DNA of 64,000 nucleotides from an uncultured Acetatifactor sp. (GTDB taxonomy: Bacteria > Bacillota > Clostridia > Lachnospirales > Lachnospiraceae), in NCBI GenBank assembly GCA_910578815.1, contig CAJTSE010000021.1, positions 3,999-67,998 of the forward strand. The letters are read 5' to 3'. Positions within the stretch are counted from its first letter, which is position 1. Each line of letters opens with the position of its first letter. This document shows positions 15,883-25,234 of the stretch, piece after piece. The notes under the pieces are model-generated. The model was not told where the DNA came from and searched no databases. It saw nothing but the letters and a program-made list of their open reading frames with translations. The position numbers were made by a program, and so were the translations under genes.

Positions 15883-17031
15883 CTAATCCTCCAGCCGCCG
15901 CAGCTCCGTATAGGCCAGCAGCAACGGTCCTACGCCCTTGGCATCATTTTCCACCACCGGCTCCGACATATAATATTCAAAACTGCCGTCCCTGCGATGG
16001 TTGCTCTCCGGCCCAAGCCCTGCTACAAGACAGATGCCTCCCAGCTGCAGGCTGCCGTCCTTTTCCTTCAGATACCGATCACAAATACCGTTAAAAGCCG
16101 TTATACCCGGCTTTCTGTACTGCTCCGGTAAAAATCCCAACCTTACTCCCTTTAACAGGGAATAGGCCATGATTGCGCTGCCGCTGGTCTCCAGATAATT
16201 GGGTGTCCTGCCGGCAAGAGCCGGAAGCTGATACCACATGCCGCTCTCGTCCTGAAACCTCAGCATATCATCCATCAGTTGTACAAAAACCTTTTTCAGG
16301 TTTTCATATTCCGCCCTGTACTCTTCTCCCGGCTCACACTTTGAAAGGGTGTCCAGCAGTGCCATGGAATACCAGCCTATGGCCCGCAGCCAGAAATTTT
16401 CAGACAGTCCCGTCTCCCGGTTACACCAGAAAGCCTTTTTTGAGGCGTCATATCCGTGATAATAAAGACCGGTTTTTTCATCCCGCATATGCTTTACAAC
16501 ATTGGCAAACTGCGCGAATATATCCCCATAATTTTCTTTTTTATTAAATTTTGTCTCATACTCCATGTAAAAGGGCTGCCCCATATACATGCCGTCCAGC
16601 CACACCTGATTCGGATATATCTTTTTATGCCAGAAATTTCCTTCCATTGTTCTTGGCTGATTTTTTACCTGGCCGTAAATCAGCTCAATGGCCCTGCGGT
16701 ACTTTTCCTTCCCGTTCATGCCATACAATGCAAGCAGCGTCTTTCCTGCATTTACATTATCAATATTATATTCTTCCGGATCGTATCCCTTAATCGCACC
16801 GCTCTCTCCTACACGATGATCAATGAAAGCATCCGCAAACTCATAATATTTCTTTTCTCCTGTCGCCTGATAGGTTTCCAGCAGAGCAAGAATCATGCAG
16901 CCGTCAATATAATTCCAGCCCACTGCCTTTCCTTCCATGGCTTTCTCAATATTCCACACCGGAATATCCAGGGTACTTTTCTCGATCAATTCATCAATAT
17001 ATTTCTCAAAAACGGGCATCTGCATGGACAT
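15883..17031 (-). CDS. Glycoside hydrolase family 105, unsaturated rhamnogalacturonyl hydrolase-like
   Basis: A 382-residue (alpha/alpha)6-barrel enzyme without signal peptide. Characteristic stretches are WLDGMYMGQPFYMEYE, WLRAIGWYSMALLDTL, and TSGSAIMAYSLLKGVR, matching YteR/YesR-type proteins that remove unsaturated galacturonic acid from pectin-derived oligosaccharides in the cytoplasm. The exact substrate (rhamnogalacturonan or another unsaturated uronide) is inferred. ATG follows CGGAGG. The gene stands alone; no transporter or lyase lies next to it. Confidence 0.88.
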   Translation of the reverse strand: MSMQMPVFEKYIDELIEKSTLDIPVWNIEKAMEGKAVGWNYIDGCMILALLETYQATGEKKYYEFADAFIDHRVGESGAIKGYDPEEYNIDNVNAGKTLLALYGMNGKEKYRRAIELIYGQVKNQPRTMEGNFWHKKIYPNQVWLDGMYMGQPFYMEYETKFNKKENYGDIFAQFANVVKHMRDEKTGLYYHGYDASKKAFWCNRETGLSENFWLRAIGWYSMALLDTLSKCEPGEEYRAEYENLKKVFVQLMDDMLRFQDESGMWYQLPALAGRTPNYLETSGSAIMAYSLLKGVRLGFLPEQYRKPGITAFNGICDRYLKEKDGSLQLGGICLVAGLGPESNHRRDGSFEYYMSEPVVENDAKGVGPLLLAYTELRRLED

Positions 17032-17143
17032 TTATTCCTCCGTAACATGATATACTGACAATGCTTCACCTTTTGAGGCCTAAAATCATTTTACCCTGTT
17101 TCCGCTCTCCCGTCAACCGTCCTTCGCCGCAAAATATACCTAA

Positions 17144-17350
17144 GCAATATGTATCAGTTCAGCCACCATAATCGAGTAACAGGTGACAGACGGCCGTTGT
17201 TCTCAATGAGGACTGTGCGAAATGTCGGTACTTAGCAAGCGTACTGTGCTTGCCTAGGTACCGTTACGTCGAGCCCCAAGCGCAAGCGTGTCCGAATGAG
17301 AATGACGGCTGGCTGTCGCCGTCAGGCGGTGGGAGCTGAACTGTTGCAGC
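17144..17350. repeat. Structured intergenic repeat, element A
   Basis: About 205 bases between GH105 and the ABC exporter, with terminal inverted repeats containing CAGTTCAGC and GCTGAACTG. Inside, imperfect 21-base arms at 17185-17205 and 17297-17317 pair, and a further hairpin with GGTAC.TAG.CAAGC arms lies between. An 11-base direct repeat AATATACCTAA flanks it (17133-17143 and 17351-17361), like a target-site duplication; the right copy includes the stop codon of the exporter gene. A related element B is at 25954-26125. No ORF; a MITE-like or RNA-structured repeat. Confidence 0.65.
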
Positions 17351-17357
17351 AATATAC

Positions 17358-18929
17358 CTAAACCGTCTCCATCTTATAAAAGTTCAGCGCTGCAATCACC
17401 ATAAAAACAAAAGTAAACAAGATCAAAAATACATCCATGATACAATAAGATAAGATAACGCCGCCCAGCATAGCGCCTAATACCGCCCCCATCACCGCTG
17501 CCATAATAACAAAGCACTGGATGAACAGCTGAAACAGCTGCTTTCCCACTCTTCCTAAGGCTCCGCCAACGGCAATCTCCGCCACCGCCATGGCGTACAG
17601 CTTATTGCAGGAAAGCACTGCACAGCCCACAACACACAAAACGGCTGTAAGCGGCTGCATTCCCATGACGATAGCTCCCGGCACCGTAATCAGCAGCCCG
17701 TTGATCAGGCACTGGATCAGCTGGATCGCCGTGGCGTTCATCAGCTTTGCAAAAGGCGAATCAGGAATCAAATAGGTATACGGCGACTTCAGCTCCTTAG
17801 CCCACTTTCCGTTCAGCGTCGTAAAAATAAAAGTGAAATAAGCTGAAACCAAGGGTATGACATAGGGCTCTGCATCGCCAAAGCCGCCTTCTCTGATATA
17901 CAGCCAGGGAATCACGATCCCTGCCCCCAGCGAAAACAGAGTGGATACGTCAAAGATGAAAAATTTACTCTTTTTATACTCCAGGAGCTGCCGATAGAAT
18001 ATGGCCTTTGCCCCCGTTCCTTTCCAGCGGATGCTGGCCCGGCCAAACTTCTGCTTTTTACCGATACGCATCCGGGTGCCGCCCTGTCTCTGGTTCTCCA
18101 GCACCTCTTCATAGTCCTCCGCAAACTTGGCGGCATCCTCGTAAAAGGCGCCCGTACACTTCATGCGCATTGCTGTCGCCAGCACTGCTGCCATCAAGCA
18201 GAAATAAAGAACGGTTCCCAAAATATTTATAACGGTTACCACGCCAAAAAGCAGATGGATCACCGAAATATACCAGCCTACAATCGGTATCAGCTTCACG
18301 GCATCACTATTTAAGAAAGCCCATAATGCAGCTCCGTTCAGCCCCATATCCAGATAATAGTAAATACCAACAGCCACCGCGATGGCAATCAGACCGTAAG
18401 CTGCCTTAACAATCCAGCCCCGCTGCTTTTCTCCCAAACGCTCCGAGCCGTAAAGCAGAAGCATCAGACAACCCTCCGTAACATTTTCCACCACCAGGGA
18501 AAACAAAACATATAACATCAGCTTCCAGACCGGCACCCGGAACATAATCACGCCGCAGGCCACGGCAAAAAGATTCAGGATCACCTGCATAAATAAGGTC
18601 TTGATATGAGCGTAAAGCAGCACTCTCTTAGGGCTGACCGGCGCCTGAAACAGAAAATGCACGTCACTGTTCCTGTATACAAGCCCCTTGCGCTTTGCAT
18701 AGGCAACCAGATTTCCGGGAATGATCCAAAAGGCCAGCGCAGTCAGCACTGCTGCCATCCCGTCGGGGGAATTGATTCCGAACTGCTCCGCCAGCATACG
18801 CAGGGAAAAAGGCACCGCAGACAGATAAAACAAAATAAATACAATATAAACATATGTAACCGGTTTGTGAAGAGCCTTTTTGGCCCAATTTGTCCAAAGC
18901 CGGCGATAAAGATACCCAATTGCTCCCAT
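17358..18929 (-). CDS. Putative ABC exporter membrane subunit
   Basis: A 523-residue protein with about twelve predicted membrane helices in two groups separated by a basic cytoplasmic stretch (about residues 255-305). The first part has YAKRKGLVYRNSDVHFLFQAPVSPKRVLLYAHIK, typical of the large two-half 'ABC exporter' permeases of Clostridia. The ATPase gene lies three bases upstream and its end holds the GGAAGGCAGG ribosome site, so the two work together. Substrate unknown. The stop codon falls within the direct repeat that borders element A. Confidence 0.8.
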   Translation of the reverse strand: MGAIGYLYRRLWTNWAKKALHKPVTYVYIVFILFYLSAVPFSLRMLAEQFGINSPDGMAAVLTALAFWIIPGNLVAYAKRKGLVYRNSDVHFLFQAPVSPKRVLLYAHIKTLFMQVILNLFAVACGVIMFRVPVWKLMLYVLFSLVVENVTEGCLMLLLYGSERLGEKQRGWIVKAAYGLIAIAVAVGIYYYLDMGLNGAALWAFLNSDAVKLIPIVGWYISVIHLLFGVVTVINILGTVLYFCLMAAVLATAMRMKCTGAFYEDAAKFAEDYEEVLENQRQGGTRMRIGKKQKFGRASIRWKGTGAKAIFYRQLLEYKKSKFFIFDVSTLFSLGAGIVIPWLYIREGGFGDAEPYVIPLVSAYFTFIFTTLNGKWAKELKSPYTYLIPDSPFAKLMNATAIQLIQCLINGLLITVPGAIVMGMQPLTAVLCVVGCAVLSCNKLYAMAVAEIAVGGALGRVGKQLFQLFIQCFVIMAAVMGAVLGAMLGGVILSYCIMDVFLILFTFVFMVIAALNFYKMETV

Positions 18930-18932
18930 AAT

Positions 18933-19670
18933 TTACCTGCCTTCCTCCGCACCGTCCCCGGCTTCCGTATTTTTCTTCTCTCCCTGGCCCGTGACTGCAA
19001 AGAACAGTTCCTCAAGGTCCTCGTTGGCAAGCTCTTCCTTTACATAGGTTCCCAGAATATGACCCTTATCCATCACGAAGGTCACGTCCCAAAGCTCCTT
19101 TACCATCTCCAGCATGTGAGTACTGATCAGGATGGTGCAGCCCTGCGCCTTAAGCTCAAGGATAACCTCCTTCAGCTCTTTAATGGCCGCCGGGTCAAGA
19201 CCTACCATGGGCTCATCCAGCAGTATAACCTTCGGGCGGATGATCAGTGCGCAGCAGATACTGACCTTCTGCATCATACCCTTGGAAAGCTCGTTCCCCA
19301 GCTTATCCTGCTTATCCTTAAGCTCAAATTTCTCCAGCAGCGCGTCTATCTCCTCCTCTGTCGCTTCCACTCCGTAGGCCCTGTTGATAAACTCCATATG
19401 TTCCCGCACAGTCAGCGCTTCATACATGCTGGGAAGCTCCGGCACATAGGCAAAGCATTTCTTTGCCTCCGTTTCTCTGGAATCAATCCCCTGGATGCGG
19501 ATGCTCCCCTTGTAGCGCAAAAGTCCCGCAATACTCTTTATGACCGTTGACTTTCCTGCCCCGTTGGGCCCCAGCAGGATGCCTATGCGTCCGTCCGGCA
19601 CCGTAAAACCCACGTCATCCACTGCCAGCATCTTTCCGTACTTCTTTGACAAATTTACAACCTCTAACAT
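18933..19670 (-). CDS. ABC transporter ATP-binding protein
   Basis: A 245-residue ATPase: Walker A GPNGAGKST, Q-loop in YVPELPSMYE, signature as LSKGMMQKV rather than LSGGQ (common in DrrA/CcmA-type exporters), Walker B VILLDEPMVGLD and switch histidine in STHM. It energises the membrane subunit encoded immediately downstream. The C-terminal 20 residues are Glu/Gly-rich. Confidence 0.92.
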   Translation of the reverse strand: MLEVVNLSKKYGKMLAVDDVGFTVPDGRIGILLGPNGAGKSTVIKSIAGLLRYKGSIRIQGIDSRETEAKKCFAYVPELPSMYEALTVREHMEFINRAYGVEATEEEIDALLEKFELKDKQDKLGNELSKGMMQKVSICCALIIRPKVILLDEPMVGLDPAAIKELKEVILELKAQGCTILISTHMLEMVKELWDVTFVMDKGHILGTYVKEELANEDLEELFFAVTGQGEKKNTEAGDGAEEGR

Positions 19671-19772
19671 ATTTACCCCTCTCCTTATCTATGTGCATTT
19701 TTCAAACATTAGCGAAACATTCATTCTGTAACCGGACTTCCCTGTATATTTTCACCGGTACTCACAAGCTTT

Positions 19773-20831
19773 TTAAATCACCGCTATTCCTCCCAAACCC
19801 ATGGCCAGGCAAATCAGCCAAAGAATCAACAGATGTGCCGGATAAAAAACGTAAAAGAAATATTTCATTTTCAAGCCACGCTCCCCATTATACCGGGATA
19901 TGGGGATCAGAGCAAAAAACGCTATGGCTTCATCTATACTCATGATCGTCAACGTGATGCAGCCGCCCAGCATGGACTTCACCTTGCTTTTCCGCAAAGC
20001 ATACATCACCGCAATAGTCAGAACCCCCATACCGCCGTAATCCGTCCGCAGCAGGGTTGCTCCTACCATGGCCACCGCCAAAACCGCCATATCACCGCAC
20101 ATCCGCCATGCCCGATCCTGCCCCCTTTTACGCCTGTATACGATCCATACCGCCAGCATCACCCCTGCAAGGACCATCCAGATAATTAATAAAATCGGCT
20201 CTCTCATCTCATACAGACGCACATTTCCGCTGAAAAACAGATCCCTGATAATATTTGTCACCCTGTCGCGTATTCTTAGCGCCACACATAAAGGCAGGGC
20301 CAAAATGCCTCCCGCGGTAAATAAAGCCTGAAGCCCTTTCCCCTGAATATCCAGCTTTGCAATGGCATCAAATGCACACAGGGCCAAAATACCAATGAAC
20401 AACGTAAAATATACGTTCTGATACCCGGAAGCCCACATACGTCCGGTATTCGCCAGATTAAAGGGAATCTCCGAAATCAGTGCAAACAGCCCCAGCCGAA
20501 AGACATATTTTTTAATATTTCTGGTTTTCTGGAAGCCCTCCACCAGCAGGAAACAAAAAATCGGAAAACCAAGCCGCCCAATCAGCCGCATCAGCAGCAT
20601 CCCGAAATACAGCAGCCAGTTATCCTTAAACCAAGCCAGCAGCCTGTTCACATCCACTGCCGAGTAAAAGTAACCTCTTTCTATGATCATCCGGGTCAAT
20701 ACAAATGCACCGATATGATCAATCAACATAGCCGCTACCGCAATGATCTTAATGGTACTGCCGGGGATTCCCTTTCCTTTATGCCCCTGCGGAGGCTGCT
20801 GCGCCACTCCTCCCGCTTGTATACCTTCCAT
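19773..20831 (-). CDS. TraX-like multi-pass membrane protein
   Basis: A 352-residue integral membrane protein with eight or nine helices beginning after STIKIIAVAAMLIDHIGAFV (about residue 25). The motifs GRLGFPIFCFLLVEGFQKT and FRLGLFALISEIPFNL are those of the TraX family, named for the F-pilin acetylase but widespread and of unknown substrate in Firmicutes. It lies 102 bases upstream of the ABC ATPase gene in the same direction. A role in acylating a cell-surface molecule is only inferred from the family. Confidence 0.85.
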   Translation of the reverse strand: MEGIQAGGVAQQPPQGHKGKGIPGSTIKIIAVAAMLIDHIGAFVLTRMIIERGYFYSAVDVNRLLAWFKDNWLLYFGMLLMRLIGRLGFPIFCFLLVEGFQKTRNIKKYVFRLGLFALISEIPFNLANTGRMWASGYQNVYFTLFIGILALCAFDAIAKLDIQGKGLQALFTAGGILALPLCVALRIRDRVTNIIRDLFFSGNVRLYEMREPILLIIWMVLAGVMLAVWIVYRRKRGQDRAWRMCGDMAVLAVAMVGATLLRTDYGGMGVLTIAVMYALRKSKVKSMLGGCITLTIMSIDEAIAFFALIPISRYNGERGLKMKYFFYVFYPAHLLILWLICLAMGLGGIAVI

Positions 20832-21037
20832 TGATTTCCGCCTTTCCCATGGGTGTCTGCCGCATGATATGTAATCTGCTTATATGTATTGTTCCATTAA
20901 TACAATAATCCATATCTTTCCGTTCGTCAATCAATTTTTGCGCACTTTAACGATTATTATTATGCAGACGGACCCATAAAGAATGCCCAGACGACACTGA
21001 TCGCCTGAGCACTTTAGGTACGGAACTTTCCTCACTG
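20832..21037. other. Intergenic region between the orphan regulator and TraX-like genes
   Basis: 206 bases, AT-rich at 20880-20960. I see no gene, terminator or promoter I can defend. Confidence 0.3.
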
Positions 21038-21733
21038 CTAACCTACCTTATAGCCGGTTCCCCATACCACCTTCAAATACCTGGGTTCTCTGGGATTTGC
21101 TTCAATCTTTTCACGGATATGGCGGATATGCACCGCAATGGTGTTTTCTGCTCCAATGGCCTGCATGTTCCAGATACTCTCATAAATCTGACTGTTGGAG
21201 AGGACCCGCCCCCGCTGCTGTACCAGCAGCTTTAAAATCTTGTACTCAATAGGCGTCAGCCTTACGCTCCTGCCCTCCACCGTAACCTTGCGCTGTATAT
21301 CATCAATCACAAGGCCGTCCACCTTATAAATGCGGTCAATATTAACACACATATTAACCAGCTGAATATACCTGCGGATCTGGGACTTTACCCTTGCCAG
21401 AAGCTCCAGAGGATTGCAGTCTGCCACCACATAATCGTCCGCTCCGGCCTCCAGCGCCATAATTTTGGCCGTCTCCAGAGACTGCTTTGATACTACGATC
21501 AGGGGAATGCTGCTGGCCTTTCTTAGATTTGCAATCATCTCAATCCCCTTGTCCCAGCCCTTGCCTCCCAGCTCCACATCCACAAGCATCAGCAGAACTT
21601 CTTTATCATTCAAAAGCATACCCAATTCCTCTGTATCCGATGCGGCTGCCGTCTGCAGCCCCTCGCCGGCAAACAAAGGCTCCATTTTTTCCGCAAGTCC
21701 CGTTTGATTGTTGTACACTAACACTTTTCTCAT
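21038..21733 (-). CDS. Response regulator with degenerate receiver, OmpR-type DNA-binding domain
   Basis: A 231-residue protein. The winged-helix domain (about 130-230) is well preserved (LTPIEYKILKLLVQQRG, VHIRHIREKIEANPR, VVWGTGYKVG). The receiver is not: the acidic pair after beta-1 reads YNN (VLVYNNQT), and the conserved lysine is missing in VVADCNPLELL, though the central Asp remains in LVDVELGG. It may work without phosphorylation. No kinase gene is adjacent. ATG at 21733 follows AAGGAGG. Confidence 0.88.
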   Translation of the reverse strand: MRKVLVYNNQTGLAEKMEPLFAGEGLQTAAASDTEELGMLLNDKEVLLMLVDVELGGKGWDKGIEMIANLRKASSIPLIVVSKQSLETAKIMALEAGADDYVVADCNPLELLARVKSQIRRYIQLVNMCVNIDRIYKVDGLVIDDIQRKVTVEGRSVRLTPIEYKILKLLVQQRGRVLSNSQIYESIWNMQAIGAENTIAVHIRHIREKIEANPREPRYLKVVWGTGYKVG

Positions 21734-21953
21734 AGCCTTCCTCCTTACGTCTCGCACCCTATACACTGCATTGATCCTATTCTAAGCATGAAACAGCCGA
21801 TTGGCCATCCATATTGTGATTTCCAAACCATTCATAATATATGTCAAATTTAACCCGTAAATATTCCTGAACAGAAAATTTTTATTAACACGGGCATTTC
21901 CACCCTGAACAAGAGCAGTTTATCATCCCTTTGTATCAAAGTTGCAACAAAAT
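21734..21953. other. Intergenic region upstream of the orphan regulator
   Basis: AT-rich, about 220 bases. A TAGAAT near 21780 on the minus strand could be a -10 for the regulator, but no good -35 accompanies it. I see no gene. Confidence 0.3.
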
Positions 21954-21975
21954 AGAGAGTGTTTATACACTCTCT
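21954..21975 (-). terminator. Terminator of the tig-clpP-clpX-engB operon
   Basis: Arms AGAGAGTGT and ACACTCTCT with a four-base loop, then ATTTTG on the minus strand, 36 bases past the AI-2E transporter gene. Confidence 0.75.
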
Positions 21976-22010
21976 ACATTTCTATCAGACGACATATAAT
22001 TAAAAAAGTT

Positions 22011-23276
22011 TCAGCTTTTTTCTTTTTTTTGTTTCTGTTTTCTTTTTTTCTGTTCCCGTTTTTCCTGCCTTTCCAGCTCCGCCTCCTGACGCTGTTTTGC
22101 CAGTGTCTGAGCGGCCTCTTCATTCCGCAGGTTCATTTCGTCCACCTCAAACATGTCTTCACTTCCCAGGCGTCTGAAACGATTAACACCGGCCACCAGA
22201 ATCTTAATGCTGCTTTCCGTAGTTTTAAATGCTCCCTCCTGATACATGGAATAGACCAAAAGGCCCGCAGGAACCGCAATAATCATGCCAATCACGCCGC
22301 CCACCTTATATCCGATAAACAAAAGGAACAATGTCGGCAGCGGCGGCACACCCATGGAATCTCCCACAATCTTAGGCTGAATCAGCTGCCTTGCAAGCTG
22401 CCCGCCGCCCCAGATGATCAAAAGCCACAGCGCCATCGTGTAGTCCGCCGTCAATATCTGAATAATTGCCCAGGGAATCAAGACCGTCCCCGTCCCCAAA
22501 AAGGGCAGCAAATCCAAAAAGGCTATCCCCAAGGCAATCAGCGCAAAGTAATTGACCTTCAAGGCTCCCAGGCCGATAAGCAAAAGCAGGTACATCCACA
22601 CCTCAATCTTGAACTGAGCCTTAAAATATCCGCCTACGGAATGGACCAGGCTCTGCCTTACCGTACGATAACGCATCTGCAGAGAAGCCGGCGCATGATT
22701 CCGAAACCATTCGTTGATCTGCTCTCTCTCCGCCACAAAGAAATATGCAGACAAAAGTGCCATGATCATTCCGATAAAAAAGGCAGGAAGCTGTTTGGCA
22801 AAATTACCTGCAGCCGCTATGGTAGGGGTGCTGATTTTTCCGAAAAAATCGCCCAGCGCAATCTCAATCTGATCCACCAGATTATCCAGTCTCAGCCGAT
22901 TGTCTCCCGGCAGCTTTTCCAACAAAGCACTTAAAGTCTTTCCGATATTCTCAAAGTCCTCTTCCATGCCGGCCCACATATCAGGCAGCGCCTGAATCAG
23001 TCCAATGACCTGATTCACCAGCTGTGAAATCACAAAATAGATCAGCAGCACCACCAGCCCGATTATCACTATAATCACAAAGGCGCTGCCCGCCTTCCTC
23101 TTGATCTTGAGCTTTTCTTCAAAAAAGCGTACAAGAGGACTGGCGATCAGCGCTATAATCCAGCCAATCACAAAAGGGGCGAAAAAGACCACCGCTTTGG
23201 GCAGAAGTATAATAATTGCAACAAATAATGCCACCGCCACCGCTATGTTTACCAGTGCTTTACTGTACTTCCTCAT
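22011..23276 (-). CDS. AI-2E family transporter (YdiK/PerM-like membrane protein)
   Basis: A 421-residue protein with about eight membrane helices and the family loop LPFLGTGTVLIPWAI...; the segment GIAFLDLLPFLGTG is characteristic. The family includes exporters of small molecules and Na+/H+ antiporter-like members; the substrate here is unknown. The C-terminal 70 residues form a charged Glu/Lys/Gln coiled-coil-like tail. The ATG at 23276 overlaps the last 17 bases of engB and uses AGAGGA within it as ribosome site; longer upstream in-frame starts lie inside engB and are rejected. Confidence 0.85.
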   Translation of the reverse strand: MRKYSKALVNIAVAVALFVAIIILLPKAVVFFAPFVIGWIIALIASPLVRFFEEKLKIKRKAGSAFVIIVIIGLVVLLIYFVISQLVNQVIGLIQALPDMWAGMEEDFENIGKTLSALLEKLPGDNRLRLDNLVDQIEIALGDFFGKISTPTIAAAGNFAKQLPAFFIGMIMALLSAYFFVAEREQINEWFRNHAPASLQMRYRTVRQSLVHSVGGYFKAQFKIEVWMYLLLLIGLGALKVNYFALIALGIAFLDLLPFLGTGTVLIPWAIIQILTADYTMALWLLIIWGGGQLARQLIQPKIVGDSMGVPPLPTLFLLFIGYKVGGVIGMIIAVPAGLLVYSMYQEGAFKTTESSIKILVAGVNRFRRLGSEDMFEVDEMNLRNEEAAQTLAKQRQEAELERQEKREQKKRKQKQKKEKS

Positions 23277-23907
23277 GATTCCTCTCATTCCGCCGCGTAA
23301 GCGACATTTCCTTAGCGGGCACCTGCCCCGTGATGCCATCCAGGATCTCATAAATCTCTTCCCGGCCCTGTCTAGTCTGAGCGGAAAAGGGAATCAGTAC
23401 GGTTTCTCTTTCTGCTCCCAGCGTATTTAAGATCAGCTGCCGCTGTTTCGGCAGCTGGCTTCTTTTAATCTTATCCAGTTTGGTGGCAATGAGGATGGGC
23501 TGATAATCGTTTGCACAGATCCACTCATACATAACACGGTCATTCTCCGAAGGCGCATGACGTATATCCACCAGCAGAAAAACGGCCTTCAGCTGCTTTG
23601 ACCTTTTCAGGTAACGCTCCACCATTTTTCCCCACTGTTCCTTAACGCTCCCGCTCACACGTGCAAAGCCATATCCCGGCAAGTCCACAAGATACAGGGC
23701 GTCGTTAATATTATAATAATTGATCGTCTGAGTCTTACCCGGCTGCGCACTTGTTCTCGCCAGGGCTTTGCGGTTCATCAGCACATTAATCAGCGAAGAC
23801 TTTCCAACATTGCTTTTCCCCGCAAAGGCCACCTCAGGATAAATATTATCCGGCAGTTTACTCGTTATGCCGCATACAGTCTCCAGACTTACTTTTTTGA
23901 TAACCAT
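23260..23907 (-). CDS. engB: Ribosome biogenesis GTPase EngB (YsxC/YihA)
   Basis: A 215-residue small GTPase for late large-subunit assembly. G1 FAGKSNVGKSSL, G2/switch GKTQTIN, G3 DLPGYGFA, G4 TKLDK, G5 FSAQT are all visible. The C-terminus is about 15-18 residues longer than usual (after EIYEILDGITGQ) and this tail is encoded by a short sequence that recurs upstream of the DAHP synthase gene at 40.95 kb. It follows clpX by 35 bases, the common clpX-engB order. Confidence 0.93.
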   Translation of the reverse strand: MVIKKVSLETVCGITSKLPDNIYPEVAFAGKSNVGKSSLINVLMNRKALARTSAQPGKTQTINYYNINDALYLVDLPGYGFARVSGSVKEQWGKMVERYLKRSKQLKAVFLLVDIRHAPSENDRVMYEWICANDYQPILIATKLDKIKRSQLPKQRQLILNTLGAERETVLIPFSAQTRQGREEIYEILDGITGQVPAKEMSLTRRNERNHEEVQ

Positions 23908-23942
23908 AACGGGTATCCTTTCACACGGTCGCCTGTTCCGTA

Positions 23943-25217
23943 TCAAATGGCCGTCTCCAGCCTTTTCCGATCTTCTCCCCGATGGACCACGATCGGCTCG
24001 CTTTCGTTTTCCACCACAGGCTTTGTGATAATACATTCTTCAATGGACGCGTCGGAAGGAATGGTATACATGGTATCCATCAGCACACCTTCCATAATAG
24101 AGCGAAGCCCTCTGGCCCCTGTCTTTCTCTCGAAGGCCTTCTCCGCGATGGCCGTAACCGCGTCCTCATCAAAGGTCAGCTCCACGTCATCCATATCAAA
24201 CAACTTCTTATACTGCTTGATCAGTGCGTTCTTGGGCTCCTTTAAAATGCGGACGAGTGCTTCCTTATCCAATCCCCTCAGTGCCACACAGATGGGCACA
24301 CGGCCTACAAATTCGGGAATCAGACCAAATTTTACCAGATCCTGGGGCGTTACTTCCTGCAACAGATCTCCCAGCTCCTTTGTGTTTTTCTGAGACATCT
24401 CCGTATTAAAGCCAATCGCCTTGCGGTCCAGTCTGGCCTCCACGATCTTCTCTAATCCGTCAAAAGCTCCCCCACAGATAAACAAAATATTCGAAGTATC
24501 AATGGAAATCAACTCCTGATGAGGATGCTTCCTGCCGCCCTGAGGCGGAACATTGGCCACGGTTCCTTCTACAATTTTTAACAGTGCCTGCTGAACACCC
24601 TCACCGGACACATCTCTGGTAATGGACACGTTCTCGCCCTTTTTGGTGATCTTGTCTATTTCGTCAATATAGATGATGCCATACTGCGCCCGCTCCACAT
24701 CATAATCTGCTGCCTGTATCAGCTTCAGCAGGATATTTTCCACGTCCTCACCCACATAGCCCGCTTCCGTCAGTGTAGTTGCGTCCGCAATGGCAAAGGG
24801 CACATTAATGATTTTTGCCAGAGTCTGCGCCAGATAAGTCTTACCCGAACCTGTAGGACCCACCATAATAATATTACTTTTCTGAAGCTCAATATCGTCC
24901 AGATCCTTAGGCGCTGTCACCCGCTTGTAATGGTTATAAACTGCCACCGATAATACCTTTTTTGCCTCTTCCTGGCCAACCACATACTCATCCAGAAAAT
25001 TTTTGATCTGGATGGGCTTTAGCAGATTAATTTCAGGGTGGGCAGTTTCCTGTATTTCATCGTCTTCCAGCTCTTCTTCAAGAATATCCGCACAGATGTC
25101 AATGCACTCATCACAGATATACACCCCTGCAGGACCCGCAATCAGTTTGCGGACCTGTCCCTGGGTTTTATTGCAGAAAGAACATCTTATATCGTTTCCG
25201 GTCATTTTAGATGCCAT
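23943..25217 (-). CDS. clpX: ATP-dependent Clp protease ATP-binding subunit ClpX
   Basis: A 424-residue unfoldase. The N-terminal zinc-binding domain has CSFCNKTQGQVRKL and CDECID (four Cys, residues about 12-40); the AAA+ module has Walker A GPTGSGKT, Walker B IIYIDEIDK, pore loop GYVGED, and the ClpP-contacting IGF loop RKAIGFN. It feeds tagged or unfolded proteins into ClpP, encoded 18 bases upstream. Confidence 0.98.
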   Translation of the reverse strand: MASKMTGNDIRCSFCNKTQGQVRKLIAGPAGVYICDECIDICADILEEELEDDEIQETAHPEINLLKPIQIKNFLDEYVVGQEEAKKVLSVAVYNHYKRVTAPKDLDDIELQKSNIIMVGPTGSGKTYLAQTLAKIINVPFAIADATTLTEAGYVGEDVENILLKLIQAADYDVERAQYGIIYIDEIDKITKKGENVSITRDVSGEGVQQALLKIVEGTVANVPPQGGRKHPHQELISIDTSNILFICGGAFDGLEKIVEARLDRKAIGFNTEMSQKNTKELGDLLQEVTPQDLVKFGLIPEFVGRVPICVALRGLDKEALVRILKEPKNALIKQYKKLFDMDDVELTFDEDAVTAIAEKAFERKTGARGLRSIMEGVLMDTMYTIPSDASIEECIITKPVVENESEPIVVHRGEDRKRLETAI

Positions 25218-25234
25218 TTTCTTACTCCTAAAAT

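Noticed and set aside
21942..22934. 330-codon ORF on the plus strand
   Set aside because: Antisense to the AI-2E family transporter; low-complexity and without homology.
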